A DNA stretch of 64,000 nt from Delphinapterus leucas (GCF_002288925.2 NW_022098050.1:10183239-10247238), one strand, 5' to 3'; shown: positions 36,220-49,079, counted from the stretch's first letter. Numbers and translations: made by a program. Notes: generated by a model from the letters alone, not told the origin.

Positions 36220-36440
36220 CAGATGTGTGAATTTAGTCAGATTACTTTCCTTCTATTAGCCTCAGTTGCCTTATCTGTAATGTCTAAGTAAATATCTGAT
36301 GGGTTCATTTACCTGATGGGTTCATTTACCTGATGGGCTGTTTAAAAAAAGTAAATAGATGAAATAAGGCTCATAAACCCCTTAGCACAATAACAAGCAT
36401 ATAACAAACACTCAATAAACATTAAGTATTATCACTTCTA
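36220..36440 (+). repeat. MIR SINE with internal 17-bp tandem duplication
   Basis: Plus-strand MIR ('gcctcagttgccttatctgt' to 'caataaacattaagtattat'). Between 36296 and 36340 the unit ctgatgggttcatttac occurs twice plus a partial third, a local slippage event. Confidence 0.7.
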
Positions 36441-36504
36441 TTATCTCCCATCTGTCAAATGGTTGTCCTATCTATGCTTAAAAATAATAATACTGAAATA
36501 ATAA

Positions 36505-36725
36505 ATAACTAACATTTATTGAGCAAGGAAATGTGCAAACCTATTTACATATGTTATCTCGCCTAATTCTTGCATAATAACACCCTCATAATTTTACAGG
36601 AGAAGAAATTGAACCTCAAAATGTGTAAGTAACTTGCCTAGGGACACAATTGCTTAGTGGTAGATTTGATATTTGAAAGTATATCTTTCTAATTTCAAAG
36701 CATGTACTCTTTCCACTATATTAAA
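36505..36725 (-). repeat. MIR SINE, minus strand
   Basis: 'ttttacaggagaagaaattg', 'gtaagtaacttgcctaggga' and 'gtactctttccactatatta' are reversed MIR blocks. From 36730 to 37690 I see nothing I can name. Confidence 0.75.
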
Positions 36726-37705
36726 AGAACACTCCTAGCTCTAAAAGTCTATGACTTCCAACTATTGTTTGATTTATGAAAATTTAGTGAGTCAAAAAAT
36801 AAATCCATTAAAGGCCAACTTGTACATGGCTGTAAGCTAGTTATTATGAAGGGTACAAGATGAATAGGACAATATCCTTAGCCCCTCATATTCTGGCAAC
36901 ATGAAGCAATTATTTCATTTTGGCCAGTTTTCCTTGGACTTCTCTTCTGATATAATCCTAAAATTGAGCAGTAATTTCTCTGACTCTCTCATTTTTATAA
37001 ATTGTTAGTTTCAAAAATGTGTTTTTAAAGAACCACATTTGCTAAATTAACAGTGCTAACAAAGGCTGATTATCTCATCACAGTAGATTGTCAGCATCAA
37101 TGTTTAGGCTTTTTAATTAGCTTGAGATTGTTATTACTAAGTGACCCTTTATGTAACACAATAACAAATCATTTCAAAAACCTTTTTTGACAACCTACAA
37201 TAAATTAGGTGGTGTCAAAAACAACACCCCCAAAAGCCCACCCATGTTTAAAGATTTTTTTTGAAGAAAGATTAAAACTTATAGGGGATTCTCCCACTCA
37301 CCCATCTGTAAAAAGATCTGTTCTATTGAACACCTGCTGTGATATATGGTGCTTGATGTTTAAGCAGATATAAAGTATAAGGTATGAGGTATGAGCTTTT
37401 TTATTCTAAATCAATTGAAAGATCACCATAATTGGTTTATGAGTTGGAAAAAAACAGTATGAGATATCAAGCTAACTGATCAACAGGAATCCAGTACTTC
37501 TGTTTAGATGGAACAAAATTTTTAAAAATCGCTTTTTATGCTAACATAAATGTATACAATACTTCCTCTATACCCCTAAAATGAAGAGACATTAGCATAA
37601 TAAAATAACTGGGCAATTTTTATTGAATTTATTCTCATTTCTCATGCTTCTGGTTCTCATAGTTTCAGGAATCAGAAAATGAAAGGCTTAATCCTATTGT
37701 TTTCA

Positions 37706-37902
37706 ACAAACTTATGGTTACCAAATGAGGGAGAGAGGGGAAGGGGTACAAATTAGGACTATGGGATTAACAGACATAAACTACTATACATAAAATAGAT
37801 AAGCAACAAGGGTTTACTGTATAGCACAGGGAATTTTACCCAATATCTTGTAATAACCTATAATTCCATATAATCAGAAAAGTCTTAAAAATAAATAATC
37901 AC
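37706..37902 (+). mobile_element. L1 3' UTR, strongly 5'-truncated
   Basis: 'acttatggttaccaaatgag' to 'cttgtaataacctataattc', plus strand, with a degenerate A-rich tail. Target duplication attgttttca at 37696-37705 and 37903-37912. 37913-38620 is unassigned. Confidence 0.85.
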
Positions 37903-38635
37903 ATTGTTTTCACATTGATCAGGAAAGGAGGATGTAGACAACAGGCTTTTAAGGAGAACCTGCACATGTCTACTTTCCTGCTCCAAAATTTATATTTGAA
38001 GTCAGGGCAGAAGTTTTATTAACAAAAAAGTGTTTTTCCATCTCAGAGTCTTTCAAAAACTAGGTCTTTCTAACTTTACGAAGACCTCTGCTCTTCATTT
38101 AGTCTTTTCATTATTACTTACTGTTTCCCTCTCTACTAGGCAAACAGGTATTTACCTGTTGCTCAGGTTATTTGGAGTCAGACATTCTCCTTAACAAAGG
38201 AGCACTAAATTGTTCAGAGATCAGTTAGGAGATAGATGACTGAAAGTTTGGGTCATGGATGAAATTCTGTTCAAATTACTTGTTGATAGAAAATAAACTA
38301 CTTTCATTAATAGATGAGGACTCACAAACATTAATAAAGGGGACTCATGGTCATCATCTCAGCTTTCATCAACATTTCCATGTCCAATTACTCTGAGATT
38401 CTAAAGTAACTTCAAAGTAATGGGGGTCCGGGAGAGAGGAATCCTACAGACCCAAATCCATGGGTTGTCGTCTGTGGAAAACCATGCCTACCTTTCCACG
38501 TCTTCTCTGCTCTCATAGTACAATAATATCTTTGCAGTACAATGAGTTACAGTTCATAGACTAGATCAACCCATAGACTATCCTAACCCGCTCCCCGGCC
38601 CAAACTCTTTCCTTTTCCTGTCTTAACCAACATTT

Positions 38636-38748
38636 ATTTTTTGGCTGCATTGCATGGCTTCTGGGATCTCAGTTCCCTGACCAGGGATTGAACCCGGGCC
38701 ACAGCAGTGAAAGCACCGAATCCTAACCACTAGACCACCAGGGAACTC
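38636..38748 (-). mobile_element. Short CHR-type SINE (second subtype)
   Basis: Minus strand, the subtype reading ttccctggtggtctagtggt in sense. Target duplication tcttaaccaacattt (38621-38635) and tcttagccaacattt (38749-38763). From 38764 to 39019 no feature is seen. Confidence 0.9.
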
Positions 38749-39019
38749 TCTTAGCCAACATTTTTTATCCATACTTACTAGATTTCTAGATGACCATCTG
38801 GGCAAGCAATATCCTGTGTAACAGAAAAAGAATTGCAGAAGATCTTGAGAAGTTGGGATGATTGAGCTGAGTCACAGGGGATGAAATGCAACAAGAATAA
38901 ATGCAAGGTTCTCTACTCTGGCATGAAGAACTCAACTGGGCAGGCTTGGGGTAGAGGAGTCATGGTGTTTACGTGTAGCCAAAGATGTAGGGGTTAACAG
39001 AAGTAGAAAGTCTACTGTC

Positions 39020-39086
39020 TTTTAAAATTGAAGTATAGCTGATTTACAATATCGTGTTAGTTTCAGGTGTACAGCACAGTGATTCA

Positions 39087-39121
<35 letters not shown>

Positions 39122-39530
39122 CTGTTCAGATTCTTTTCCCGTATAGGTGTTTTATTTATTTATTTATTTATTTTTTGGCTGCATTGTATCTTACTTGCCT
39201 TATGTGGGATCTTTCGTTGTCGTGTGCGAGCTCTTCATTGCAGCATGCAGGCATCTCTCTAGTTGTGGCATGCAGGGTTTTTTTTCTCTCTCTAGTTGAG
39301 GCACGCGGGCTCAGTAGTTGTGGCATGCGGGCTTAGTTGCCCTGCAGCATGTGCGATCTTAGTTCCCTGACCAGGGATTGAACCCGTGTCCCCTGCATTG
39401 CAAGGTGGATTCTTTACCACTGGACCACAAGGGAAGTCCCACTGTTATAGGTTATTACAAAATATTGAGTATAGTTCCATATGATATGCAGTAGGTCCTT
39501 GTTGGTTATCTATTTTGTATACAGTAGTGT
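39020..39530 (-). mobile_element. L1 3' UTR, interrupted by a SINE
   Basis: 'gaagtatagctgatttacaa' on the left, resuming 'ggttattacaaaatattgag' on the right, both minus strand L1. A TA tract (about 39089-39119) lies at the same place in the 3' UTR as in the L1 at 21530. Confidence 0.85.
39149..39441 (-). mobile_element. CHR-type SINE inside the L1 tail
   Basis: Minus strand with a (TTTA)n tail at about 39150-39171 and end accacaagggaagtccc. A short duplication tataggt is present at 39142-39148 and 39446-39452. Confidence 0.85.
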
Positions 39531-39570
39531 CTTTTGCTTGGCCTCTGACTGCTGCATTGCATGGAATTTT

Positions 39571-39626
39571 GAGAAAGGAAAGAAGGAAGGAAGGAAGGAA
39601 GGAAGGGAGGGAGGGAGGAAGGATGG
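39571..39626. repeat. (GGAA/GGGA)n microsatellite
   Basis: A run of GGAA units grading into GGGA units. From 39627 to 39924 the sequence is purine-rich but otherwise unassigned. Confidence 0.9.
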
Positions 39627-39935
39627 ATTTGCAATTTATTCAGAAGGAGATTAAGAGGAGGTAAGGGAAAGAACAAGGAAAATAAAAGGAGAGCAAGATG
39701 GAAATGAGCAAAGGGGAGAACTGGGGAAAGGAAAAGGAGAACTATAGTGAAGGATTGGTCTGCCATCTGAAACGGAGGATCAGAGTTACAGCCTCAGAAA
39801 TCACACTTAGAATTCAGGCTTCTCAGCCTCTCTCTTTATACCACTCCTTCCCTGTCAGGCTGCCTACCATGTCAGGACCTGGAACAGTGCTCAGTTGAGG
39901 CAGTTTAGATAGCTGAAATAAAAGGCAAGTAAAGG

Positions 39936-40124
39936 GGCTTCCCTGGTGGCGCAATGGTCGAGAGTCCGCCTGCCGATACAGGGGACACGGGCTCGTGCCC
40001 TGGCCCGGGAGGATCCCACATGCCACAGAGCAGCTAGGCCCATGGGCCATGGCCACTGAGCCTGCGCATCTCGAACCTGTGCTATGCAATGGGAGAGACC
40101 ACAGCAGTGAGAGGCCTGCGTACC

Positions 40125-40155
<31 letters not shown>
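39936..40155 (+). mobile_element. CHR-type SINE with long pure poly(A)
   Basis: Plus strand, from gggcttccctggtggcgcaa to gcgtaccgc and about 29 uninterrupted A. Target duplication gcaagtaaagg at 39925-39935 and 40156-40166 is perfect. The pure tail suggests this is one of the younger SINEs here. 40167-40560 is unassigned. Confidence 0.94.
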
Positions 40156-40160
<5 letters not shown>

Positions 40161-40562
40161 TAAAGGATAATTATGGCCCTCACTTGTAGTGTTTTCCTAA
40201 AGAAACAAAAAGACACACATTTTCAACTTCCTTATCAAGTGGGCAAGTACAACTACTATATCAACACAATCTGACTTTTTGTTTTAGGGACCTTGTAACA
40301 AAGTATTTATACCAATAGGCAAAGAGATCTCAATCTAGGCCATAATCTATATCCCAGTGGTTCTTAAACATGTATTTACCTAATGTGCCAATAAAACTAA
40401 AGTCAAAATACAAGTGTTTAGTGGATTGTGTGGTGACCCTGGCCGCCAACTTCTGGTTTCTAGGGATGCAAATCTGGGTCACACTAACGTTACCATTTCC
40501 TCCAGCCCCTTGGTTCTCCTGTGTGTTTGCACCAGTCCCCATGTCCTACTGTGGGGCCTCTG

Positions 40563-40628
40563 TAGCCATTGCCTTTATTGAGATATAATTCAGATACCAT
40601 AAAATTTACCTATGTAAAGTATATAAAT
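40563..40628 (-). mobile_element. Old L1 3' end fragment
   Basis: 'ttgagatataattcagatac' followed by 'cataaaatttacc' is a common old L1 3' end in reverse. It lies directly before the 5' end of the next L1. Confidence 0.55.
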
Positions 40629-41341
40629 CGAGAGACCTTCAAGATGGCAGAGGAGTAAGATGTGGAGATCACCTTCCTCCCCACAAATACATCAGAAATA
40701 CATCTACGTGTGGAACAACTCCTACAGAACACCTACTGAATGCTGGCAGAAGACCTCAGACTTCCAAAAAGCCAAGAAACTCCCCACGTACCTGGCCGTG
40801 TGGCTGACAGGGTCTTCATAAGGCCTATGCCTCTGAGGTGGGAGAGCCAAGTTCAGGACACTGGTCCATCAGAGACCTCCCAGCTCCACATAATATCAAA
40901 TGGTGAAAGTTCTCCCAGACATCTCCATCTCAACGCTAAGACCCAGCTCCACTCAACTACCAGCAAGCTACAGTGCTGGACACCCTATCCCAAACAACTA
41001 GCAAGACAGGAACACAACCACACCCATTAGCAAAGAGGCTGCCTAAAATCATAATAAGGTCACAGACACCCCAAAAAACACCACCGGAAGAAGTTCTGCC
41101 CACCAGAAAGACAAGATCCGGACTCATCCACCAGACCATGGGCACCTGTCCCCTCCACCAGGAAGCCTGCACAACCCACTGAACCAACCATAGCCACTGG
41201 GGGTAGACACCAAAAACAATGGGAACTACGAACCTGTAGCCTGTGAAAAGAAGACCCCAAGCACAGTAAGTTAAGCAAAGTGAGAAGACAGAGAAACACA
41301 CAGCAGATGAAGTAGCAAGGTAAAAACCCAAGAGACCAAAC

Positions 41342-42172
41342 AAATGAAGAGGAAACAGGCAGTCTACCTGAGAAAGAATTCAGAGTAATGATGGTAAAGA
41401 TGATCCAATTCTTGGAAATAGAATGTAGAAAATACAAGAAACATTTAACAAGGACATAGAAGAACTGAAGAGCAAACAAACAATGATGAACAACACAATA
41501 AATGAAATTTAAAATTCTCTAGAAGGAATCAATAGTAGAATAACTGAGGCAGAATAATGGATAAGTGACATGGAAGATAAAATAGTGGAAATAATTACCG
41601 CAGAGCAGAATAAAAAAAAATAATGAAAAGAATTAAGGAGAGTCTCAGAGACCTCTGGGACAACACTGAATGCACCAACATTCGAATTATAGGGGTCTCA
41701 GAAGAAGAAGAGAAAAAGAAAGGGACTGAGAAAATATTTGAAGACATTATAGTTGAAAACTTCCCTAACATGGGAAAGGAAATAGTTAATCAAGTCCAAG
41801 AAGCACAGAGAGTCCCATACAGGATAAATCCAAGGAGAAACACACCAAGACACATTAATCAAACTATCAAAAATTAAATACAAACAAAAAATAATAAAAG
41901 CAGCAAGGGAAAAACAACAAATAACATACAGGGGAATCTCCATAAGGTTAACAGCTGATCTTTCAGCAGAAACTCTGCAAGCCAGAAGGTGGTGGCAGGA
42001 CATATTTAAAGTGATCAAAGGGAAAAACCTACAATCAAGATTACTCTATCCAGCAGGGAACTCATTCAGATTTGACAGAGAAATTAAAACCTTTAGAGAC
42101 AAGCAAAAGCTAAGAGAAGTCAGCACCACCAAACCAGCTCTACAACAATGCTTAAGGAACTTCTCTAGGTAG
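41342..42172 (+). pseudogene. L1 ORF1 remnant
   Basis: Homologous to ORF1 of the other two L1 copies, including the coiled-coil and RNA-binding regions, but cut by several stops and frameshifts. The longest intact part is 41623-41877 (84 codons), which covers the start of the RNA-recognition domain (SEEEEKKKGTEKIFEDIIVE). It cannot make ORF1 protein. Confidence 0.8.
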
Positions 42173-42226
42173 GAAACACAAGAGAACGAAAAGACCGACA
42201 ATAACAAACACAAAACAATTAATAAA

Positions 42227-44308
42227 ATGGTAATAGGAACATACATATTGATAATTACCTTAAATGTAAATGGATTAAATGCTCCAAACAAAAGACATAG
42301 ACTGGCTGAATGGATACAAAAACAAGACATGTATATATGCTGTCTACAAGAGACACACTTCAGACCTAGGGACACATAGAGACTAAAAGTGAGGGGTTGG
42401 AAAAAGAAATTCCATGCAAATGGAAATCAAAAGAAAGCTGGAGTAGCAATTCTCATATCAGACAAAATAGACTTTAAAATAAAGACTAGTACAAGAGACA
42501 AAGAAGGACACTACATAATGATCAAGGGATCAATCCAAGAAGAAGATATAACAATTGTAAATATTTATGAACCCAATATAGGAGGACCTCAATACATAAG
42601 GCAAATGCTAACAGCCATAAAAGGGGAAATCAATAGTAACATAATTACAGTAGGGGACTTTAACTCCCCACTTTCACCAATGGACAGATCATCCAAAATG
42701 AAAATAAATAAGGAAACACAAGCTTTAAATGATACATTAAACAAGATGGTCTTAATTGATATTCATAGGCCATTCCATCCAAAATCAGCAGAATACACTT
42801 TCTTCTCTAGTGCTCATGGAACTTTCTCCAGGAGAGATCACATCTTGAGTCACAAATCAAGCCTTGGTAAATTTAAGAAAATTGAAATCATATCAGGTAC
42901 CTTTTCCAACCACAACGCTATCAGACTAGGTATCAATTATAGGAAAAAATCAGTAAAAAATATAAACACATGGAGGCTAAACAATACACTACTAAATTAC
43001 CAAGAGATCACTGAAGAAATCAAAGAGAAAATCAAAAAATACCTAGAAACAAATGCCAATGAAAACACAGTGACCCAAAACCTATGGGCTGCAGCAAAAG
43101 CATTTCTAAGAGGAAAGTTTATAGCAATACAATCCTACCTCAAGAAACAGGAAACATCTCAAATAAACAACCTAACCTTACACTTAAAGCAATTTGCGAA
43201 AGAAGAACAAAAAAAAAACCAAAGTAAGAAGAAGGAAAGAAATCATAAAGATCAGATCAGAAATAAATGAAAAAGAAATGAAGGAAACGATAGCAAAGAT
43301 CAATAAAACTAAAAGCTGGTTCTTTGTGAAGATAAACAAAATTGGTAAACCATTAGCCGGACTCATCAAGAAAAAGAGGGAGAAGAGTCAAATCAACAGA
43401 ATTAGAAATGAGAAAGGAGAAGTAACAACTGACACTGCAGAAATACAAAGGATCATGAGAGATTACTACAAGCAATTATATGCTAATAAACTGGACTACC
43501 TGGAAGAAATGGACAAATTCTTAGAAAAGCACAATCTTCCAAGACTGAACCAGGAAGAAATAGAAAATATAAACAGACCAATCACAAGCACTGAAATTGA
43601 GACTGTGATTAAAAATCTTCCAAGAAACAAAAGCCCAGGACCAGATGGCTTCACAGGCAAATTCTATCAAACATTTAGAGAAGAGCTAACACCTATCCTT
43701 CTCAAACTCTTCCAAAATATAGCAGAGGGAGGAACACTCCCAAACTCATTCTACGAGACCACCATCACCCTGATACCAAAACCAGACAAAGATGTCACAA
43801 AGAAAGAAAACTACAGGCCAATATCACTGATGAATATAGATGCAAAAATCCTCAATAAAATACTAGCAAACAGAATCCAACAGCACATTAAAAGGATCAT
43901 ACACCATGATCAAGTGGGGTTATCCCGGGAATGCAAGGATTCTTCAATATACACAAATCAATCAATGTGATACACCATATTAACAAACTGAAAGAGAAAA
44001 ACCATATGATCATCTCAATAGATGCAGAAAAAGCTTTCAGCAAAATTTAACACCCATTTATGATAAAAACCCTCCAGAACGTAGGCATAGAGGGAACTTA
44101 CCTCAACATAATAAAGGCCATATATGACAAACACACAACCAGCATCGTTCTCAATGGTGAAAAACTAAAACCATTTCCACTAAGATCAGGAACAAGGCAA
44201 GGTTGCCCACTCTCACCACTATTATTCAACATAGTTTTGGAAATTTTAGCCACAGCAATCAGAGAAGAAAAAGTAATAAAATGAATCCAATTTGGAAAAG
44301 AAGTAAAG
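42227..44308 (+). pseudogene. L1 ORF2 remnant: endonuclease and part of reverse transcriptase
   Basis: The start codon at 42227 opens the endonuclease, and the frame is intact for 50 codons, including CLQETHF with the catalytic glutamate, until TAG at 42377-42379 (codon 51). The same frame then continues open to 43270. Visible endonuclease parts include FNSPLSPMDRSSK and SRRDHILSH. In most L1 copies the latter reads S-x-I-D-H, with an aspartate; here Arg-Asp-His keeps the aspartate and histidine. A frameshift near 43200 moves to the frame 43194-43970, with the reverse transcriptase start ([19 protein letters not shown]). Another break precedes 44060-44284. The polymerase is cut before its catalytic Asp pair. 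Confidence 0.85.
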
Positions 44309-46254
44309 GAGACCAGACTTTGAAAAGGAAGAAATGAGGGTGGTGAAAAAGTCAAGTGGCTTATCTTTGCAATCTCAGGTAGCTACCGGCAGACTTGGAG
44401 CCCAAGTCCCTTGTGATCATTCCACTATATTTCTTAAAGTGTAGTCCTCAGAATGTTATTTTGTTAGATTTTCTACACGAAAGGGGACCATGGTTAAAGA
44501 AATTTCAGGACATGCTGTACTATATAGTCACTTTAGAGATTCGCAATGAACATGATCACATTAAAGTTTCTAAGAAGTCCTGTATGTTTAACTCTGATCT
44601 GTGAAACACACTGGAAAAAATTACTCTAAATTTATGCTGCTTCTACAGCGGGCTAGGTCTAAATTCTATATCTTCTATCCAAAGTAGTACCAAGATAAGG
44701 CAGAACAAGTTGGAAACTAAAGAGTTTACTTCAATCTGGATATCAAAAAACTTAAGAATTTCATTTCTTATGCCTAAAGTGAAATTTAGTTTTGTGGATC
44801 TCATTAAATTACGTGGTTCAAATCACTCATGGCAAATGCTAAGAGACTGTTTTAGCACGTTTTAATATGTCAAACTACTCGGCACTGGGCCAAGGACAGG
44901 GCAATTTTTCTGTGTTTTCAGAGAGCTTGGTTGGTTGTAGATATTTGGGGATAATTGCTTTTATGCAATGTTAAACTGGGATGAAGCGATTGGAAATGTT
45001 TGTGGGAAAACACTGCCTTTCCCATAAGGCAAGTTTGGGGCCTCCTGAAGGACAGCCATGCCTTCTTAGTTTTATGCTTTGTTTTAGACTTCATTTTTCT
45101 ACAAATATTGTTGGATATAAGAAAGAGAATTTCTGTTTTTCTTAGGCATATTATACACTTATGTATTAAGAGGGTTAAAAAAGAGCAAGATTGCTATCCA
45201 TTACTCTTTGGATGGGACTAGGGCTCTCAGAAAGCTATCTTATTTAATAATATTACCAGAAGTTTTTAATTTCAAACCACTTTCCCATAAAGGTAGAAGA
45301 CTCTTCTACCTAGGGAAAGGCATTGAGGCTTTTCAAAATCATCCTATTGTTGAGCCGGTGGCTTTTGTCCCTGGAGAGTAATTGATTCCTTATTTCTTGA
45401 GTCTTCCAGGAAGAGCAGGGAATGGATATCCAAGGCAAGCTAAAGATGTAGGGTTTAGAACCCTGTGGACTCCAATTAGAATGCAAATTTCTTGTCCTGA
45501 GTTCTCTCAGTTCCAGAGAGTGTTAGCTACCTTCCCAGAGAAGAGCTTTTCACCATCCCCTACTCTAGTAGCTGGGGACTCAGAGTTTGGGAGGAGCAAT
45601 GTGCATTATCAGAGAGGAAAATTACATTATCAGCTAGCCATGCTTCTATTATATGTAGAAACCTTGGACGTCTGATTCCCCAGGGAATCAGCAAGACCTT
45701 TTTCTTACCCATGGTGAATAAACCAACCTACTAAATGTAGGGAAGTTACTTCTATGAGAAAACCTCAGCCCTTAATTTGGCTCTTTTATTTTCCTTCCAC
45801 AGCAGAGAAATATTTCCAAAAACTGAAGTGGTTCTGATTAGTGGTAAAGTCAAAAAGCCTTCAGCTCCAATTAAAATGTGCTTTAAGTCATTTTGTGTGG
45901 TAATGGCAGCAGTATAAAAACAAGTTAAATTTCTCTTGATTTTTGATCATGAGTTTGGCTTTTGAATTCTTGTATTCACTAGCAAATCCTGGCACCGTTT
46001 TCTGGGCTGCCTGTGGAGGAGGCGTTCACGGGCTTCCCAATTAACACCCTGTTAAGCTGTACACCTGTGGTGGAATTACCCTCAGATCACGATATTGAAG
46101 CTTTGAACCCCATGACACCTATATTATTGTCCTGAAAGTCAAACTTAAAATGTTATAAAATGATTCCTGTTGTCTTGGCAAAGGTAATTTGTTTCCTTGG
46201 TATTCTTGTCAAGTGTAGAGGCATATCTAGGGGAGTCATTGTGAAGCAATTTAT

Positions 46255-46757
46255 TTATTAACAACTTTATTGTGGTATGATTTACATACCATAAAATTCA
46301 CCTGTTTTAAATGTACAATTCAGTGATTGTTAGTATAGTTTCAGAGTTGTGTAACCATCACCACAATCCAATTTTGGAACATTTCCATCACTGTATAAAG
46401 AAACTAGTACCCATTAGCCATCACTCCCCATTCTTATATCCAGCCTCAGGCAACCACCAATCTATTTTCTGTCCCTATAGATTTGCCTTTTCTGGACATT
46501 TCATATTAATGGAATCATGCCATATGTGGCACTTTGTGTCTAACTTCTTTCATTTAGCATGTTTTCAAGGTTAATCCATGTTGCAGCATGTATCAGTACT
46601 TCATTCCTTTTTATTGACAAATAGTGTCCATTGTATGGATACACCACGATTTTGTTTATCCATTCATCAGTTTGTAGACATTTGGGTTGTTTTCATATCT
46701 TGGCTATTCTGACTAATGCTGATTTGAACATTAGCATTCAGGACTTTGTGTGGACAT
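46255..46757 (-). mobile_element. Old L1 3' end, 5'-truncated
   Basis: Minus strand from 'aacaactttattgtggtatg' to 'tttgggttgttttcatatct'. Target duplication agcaatttat at 46245-46254 and 46758-46767 survives although the element is diverged. 46768-47060 is unassigned. Confidence 0.8.
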
Positions 46758-47059
46758 AGCAATTTATATTAAACACAGCGAAAGCAGACTCAGTCTAAAC
46801 CCTCATCTTCAGCCAGAACATTATTAGTAGAGCTATGGGGTGCTGTGATATTTGCAGAGTAAATGGCAGTTATACAAAATTGCTGATTATCAGAATGCTA
46901 GTTAATATAAAAATCTGTATAAATTCCCAAGGATTTTATGAAAATTTGGGGTTTTGTGAGACTTGCCATGTCCATTGGCAACAAGCTTAGTTTTTCCCAA
47001 TGATTGTAAAGAATGTCAAGGGTTAGAATACTTGATGGCCTGAGTTTAGAGGACTGGTC

Positions 47060-47265
47060 TGGGACTTAAGAATTCTGTCTGCCTTTTCTATAACCCTCTA
47101 TGCTGTCCTGGGAAAATCTTGTCACCAGACTCCTCAATTTCCTTGTCTTCAAAATGGGGATAAATGATCCCTATACAGATCCAAAGGCAGTTATGAGGTT
47201 AAACATTTTCCAGGCATTTAAAACACCTCAAAAGAAAGGTAATACACTATATAAGCATAAAGAAT
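47060..47265 (+). repeat. MIR SINE, diverged
   Basis: 'ctcctcaatttccttgtctt' then 'caaaatggggataaatgatc' is the MIR core, plus strand. 47270-48105 is unassigned. Confidence 0.6.
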
Positions 47266-48109
47266 TTTTGTTGGCAAAATGAAAGGAAGGTTTAGTCAAC
47301 CTTTTTTTTCTTTCTGGAAAACCTAAAAAATAGATAAAACCACAAGGTTTAATTTTGTATATTTGAGCTGGCAAGAATGTGATATTCATTTCCTCCAAGG
47401 CCAAAAATTTTCAAAGTTCCAGTAATGTTAAGCCCTTGATTGAAGGAACAGTTTTTCTGAGTTCCCAAAAGCTTTGCTAACTATATTCTAAAATTAAAGC
47501 CTTTTACCTTCTCATCACAAAGCAACAACCATTTGGTTTAGAGCAGAATATGAAAAAAATCTATAGAAGGAAATTAATACAATAAGCAGTTACCCAGCAA
47601 GTCCTCACTGAAAGAGACACAAGGTGTTTCTGGCCTTAAAGAATGTGTTATTCGGATGGGGTTCAAAGAGAATTAACAATAAAGAAACTATACCTATTTC
47701 ATTTTAGTGCCCCATGTCTATTTCTATTCCAGAAAGGTATCTGGCCTGTTGAAGATAATTTTTTTAAATGATGAAGTTTTGACTGTCATAGGAATATAAA
47801 AATGAACATACGTTGAAGATTTTATTTAACTCATAATGAGAGAACCAGGCAGATGTTATAACCAATTCAAAGGGAATACAAAGAACAGACATATATATAG
47901 ATCAGGAATATTCAAATGAATGTGCAAATGGAGGCTAAATGTGGCATCTTCCACAGTGGGAAAGTGAAGTCAATTAAATCTCTACCAGACTGGTCTCTAG
48001 AGTGTTCAGAGAATATCTTTAAAGTTACTGGATGAAATAACTAATCAGACAATAAAGGCAGCAGAACTCAGGAGGAAACTGATAAAGATCTGTAAGGTTT
48101 ATGAAAAAG

Positions 48110-48725
48110 ATGGGCAGGGATTAAGTTTTGAAGATATTTGGTTAAGGTCAGGGTTCAGAGGAGGAGAGGGATGGGCAGTCTAAGCAGGGCAGAGATGAGA
48201 TGACCTGGTCTGTTGAAAGTCCAGGACAGTTGGAAGTGAAGACATGGATTAACTTCATGATAGGGATTAAGAGGTAGATCATCTATACACAAGTTCCCAG
48301 AGAAAGAGCTGGCTGTATCCCCAGTTGCTTTGTAAGTGTAGAATCAGTCCCTGGGAGCCCAGAGTTACATAATGTCGCTTATACAATGTGTGGAATTGCA
48401 AGCAGAGAACAGTACAGAGAAAGTGAATGCTGGGTCATACTTCGTGAGCTATGAGTGCTTCACTATCCTGGGGCGGGAAGCATTAGGAAGCAGCAGGAGC
48501 ATTGGGGCTGACAAGTGGTCTTGCTAGACTAAGGAACTTTGGGCTTTCTGCTGAAATGGAGGTCCATTGAAATGCTTTATGCAGGAGACTAACGGTCATT
48601 TTTGTAACTTGAGTCCTTTGTAGCTGTATGGAGAAAGGGTTGGGATAAAAGGAGTGAGACTGAATGTTCAGAGACCTGTGGCCATTAAAGGGAGAAGTCC
48701 CATGATATTTAGGCAATAAACTCAA
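48110..48725 (-). repeat. L2 LINE fragment, minus strand
   Basis: 'ggaactttgggctttctgct', 'aatggaggtccattgaaatg' and 'ggagactaacggtcattttt' follow reversed L2 in order. The left part (48110-48500) is less certain. 48730-49075 is unassigned. Confidence 0.5.
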
Positions 48726-49079
48726 AGAAAGGAAAATATATCCTAAACTCCTTATAAAATTAGTCCAGCAAGATATTTTATTTTAAAAGGGCATTCTATG
48801 ATCACACAAGTTTGGAAAACGCATTGTCACCCTCTTAGATACACACTAGAATATTAAGGGCTCTGGTAACTAATTCAACAGGGAAAATCTGTTTACTTTT
48901 TGTTTAACCCAACAGTTCAAAATTTTATCAAATTACTTTAAATTTTGCATAACACCTATTAATATTTTGTTCTGTTGGGTTTGCCTTTGGGAATATTGGC
49001 CTAGGATGGCTTCCAGGGAGTTCTGGTTTGCTTAATAAACAGTGATTCTATTAACTGAGTTTGGGAATACATGAATAAG

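Larger units (their letters stand above)
40638..44308 (+). mobile_element. L1 with spliced-looking 5' UTR, 3' truncated
   Basis: Plus-strand L1 beginning at the normal L1 5' end (cttcaagatgg). The leader is only about 0.7 kb because after 40795 it jumps to sequence that lies about 1.5 kb further on in the full copy at 55256-62391. In that full copy the missing part starts with GTAAGG and ends with a pyrimidine-rich tract and AG. The element then runs through ORF1 and ORF2 into the reverse transcriptase and stops at about 44308 without 3' UTR or poly(A). From 44310 to 46244 no feature is recognised. Confidence 0.88.
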
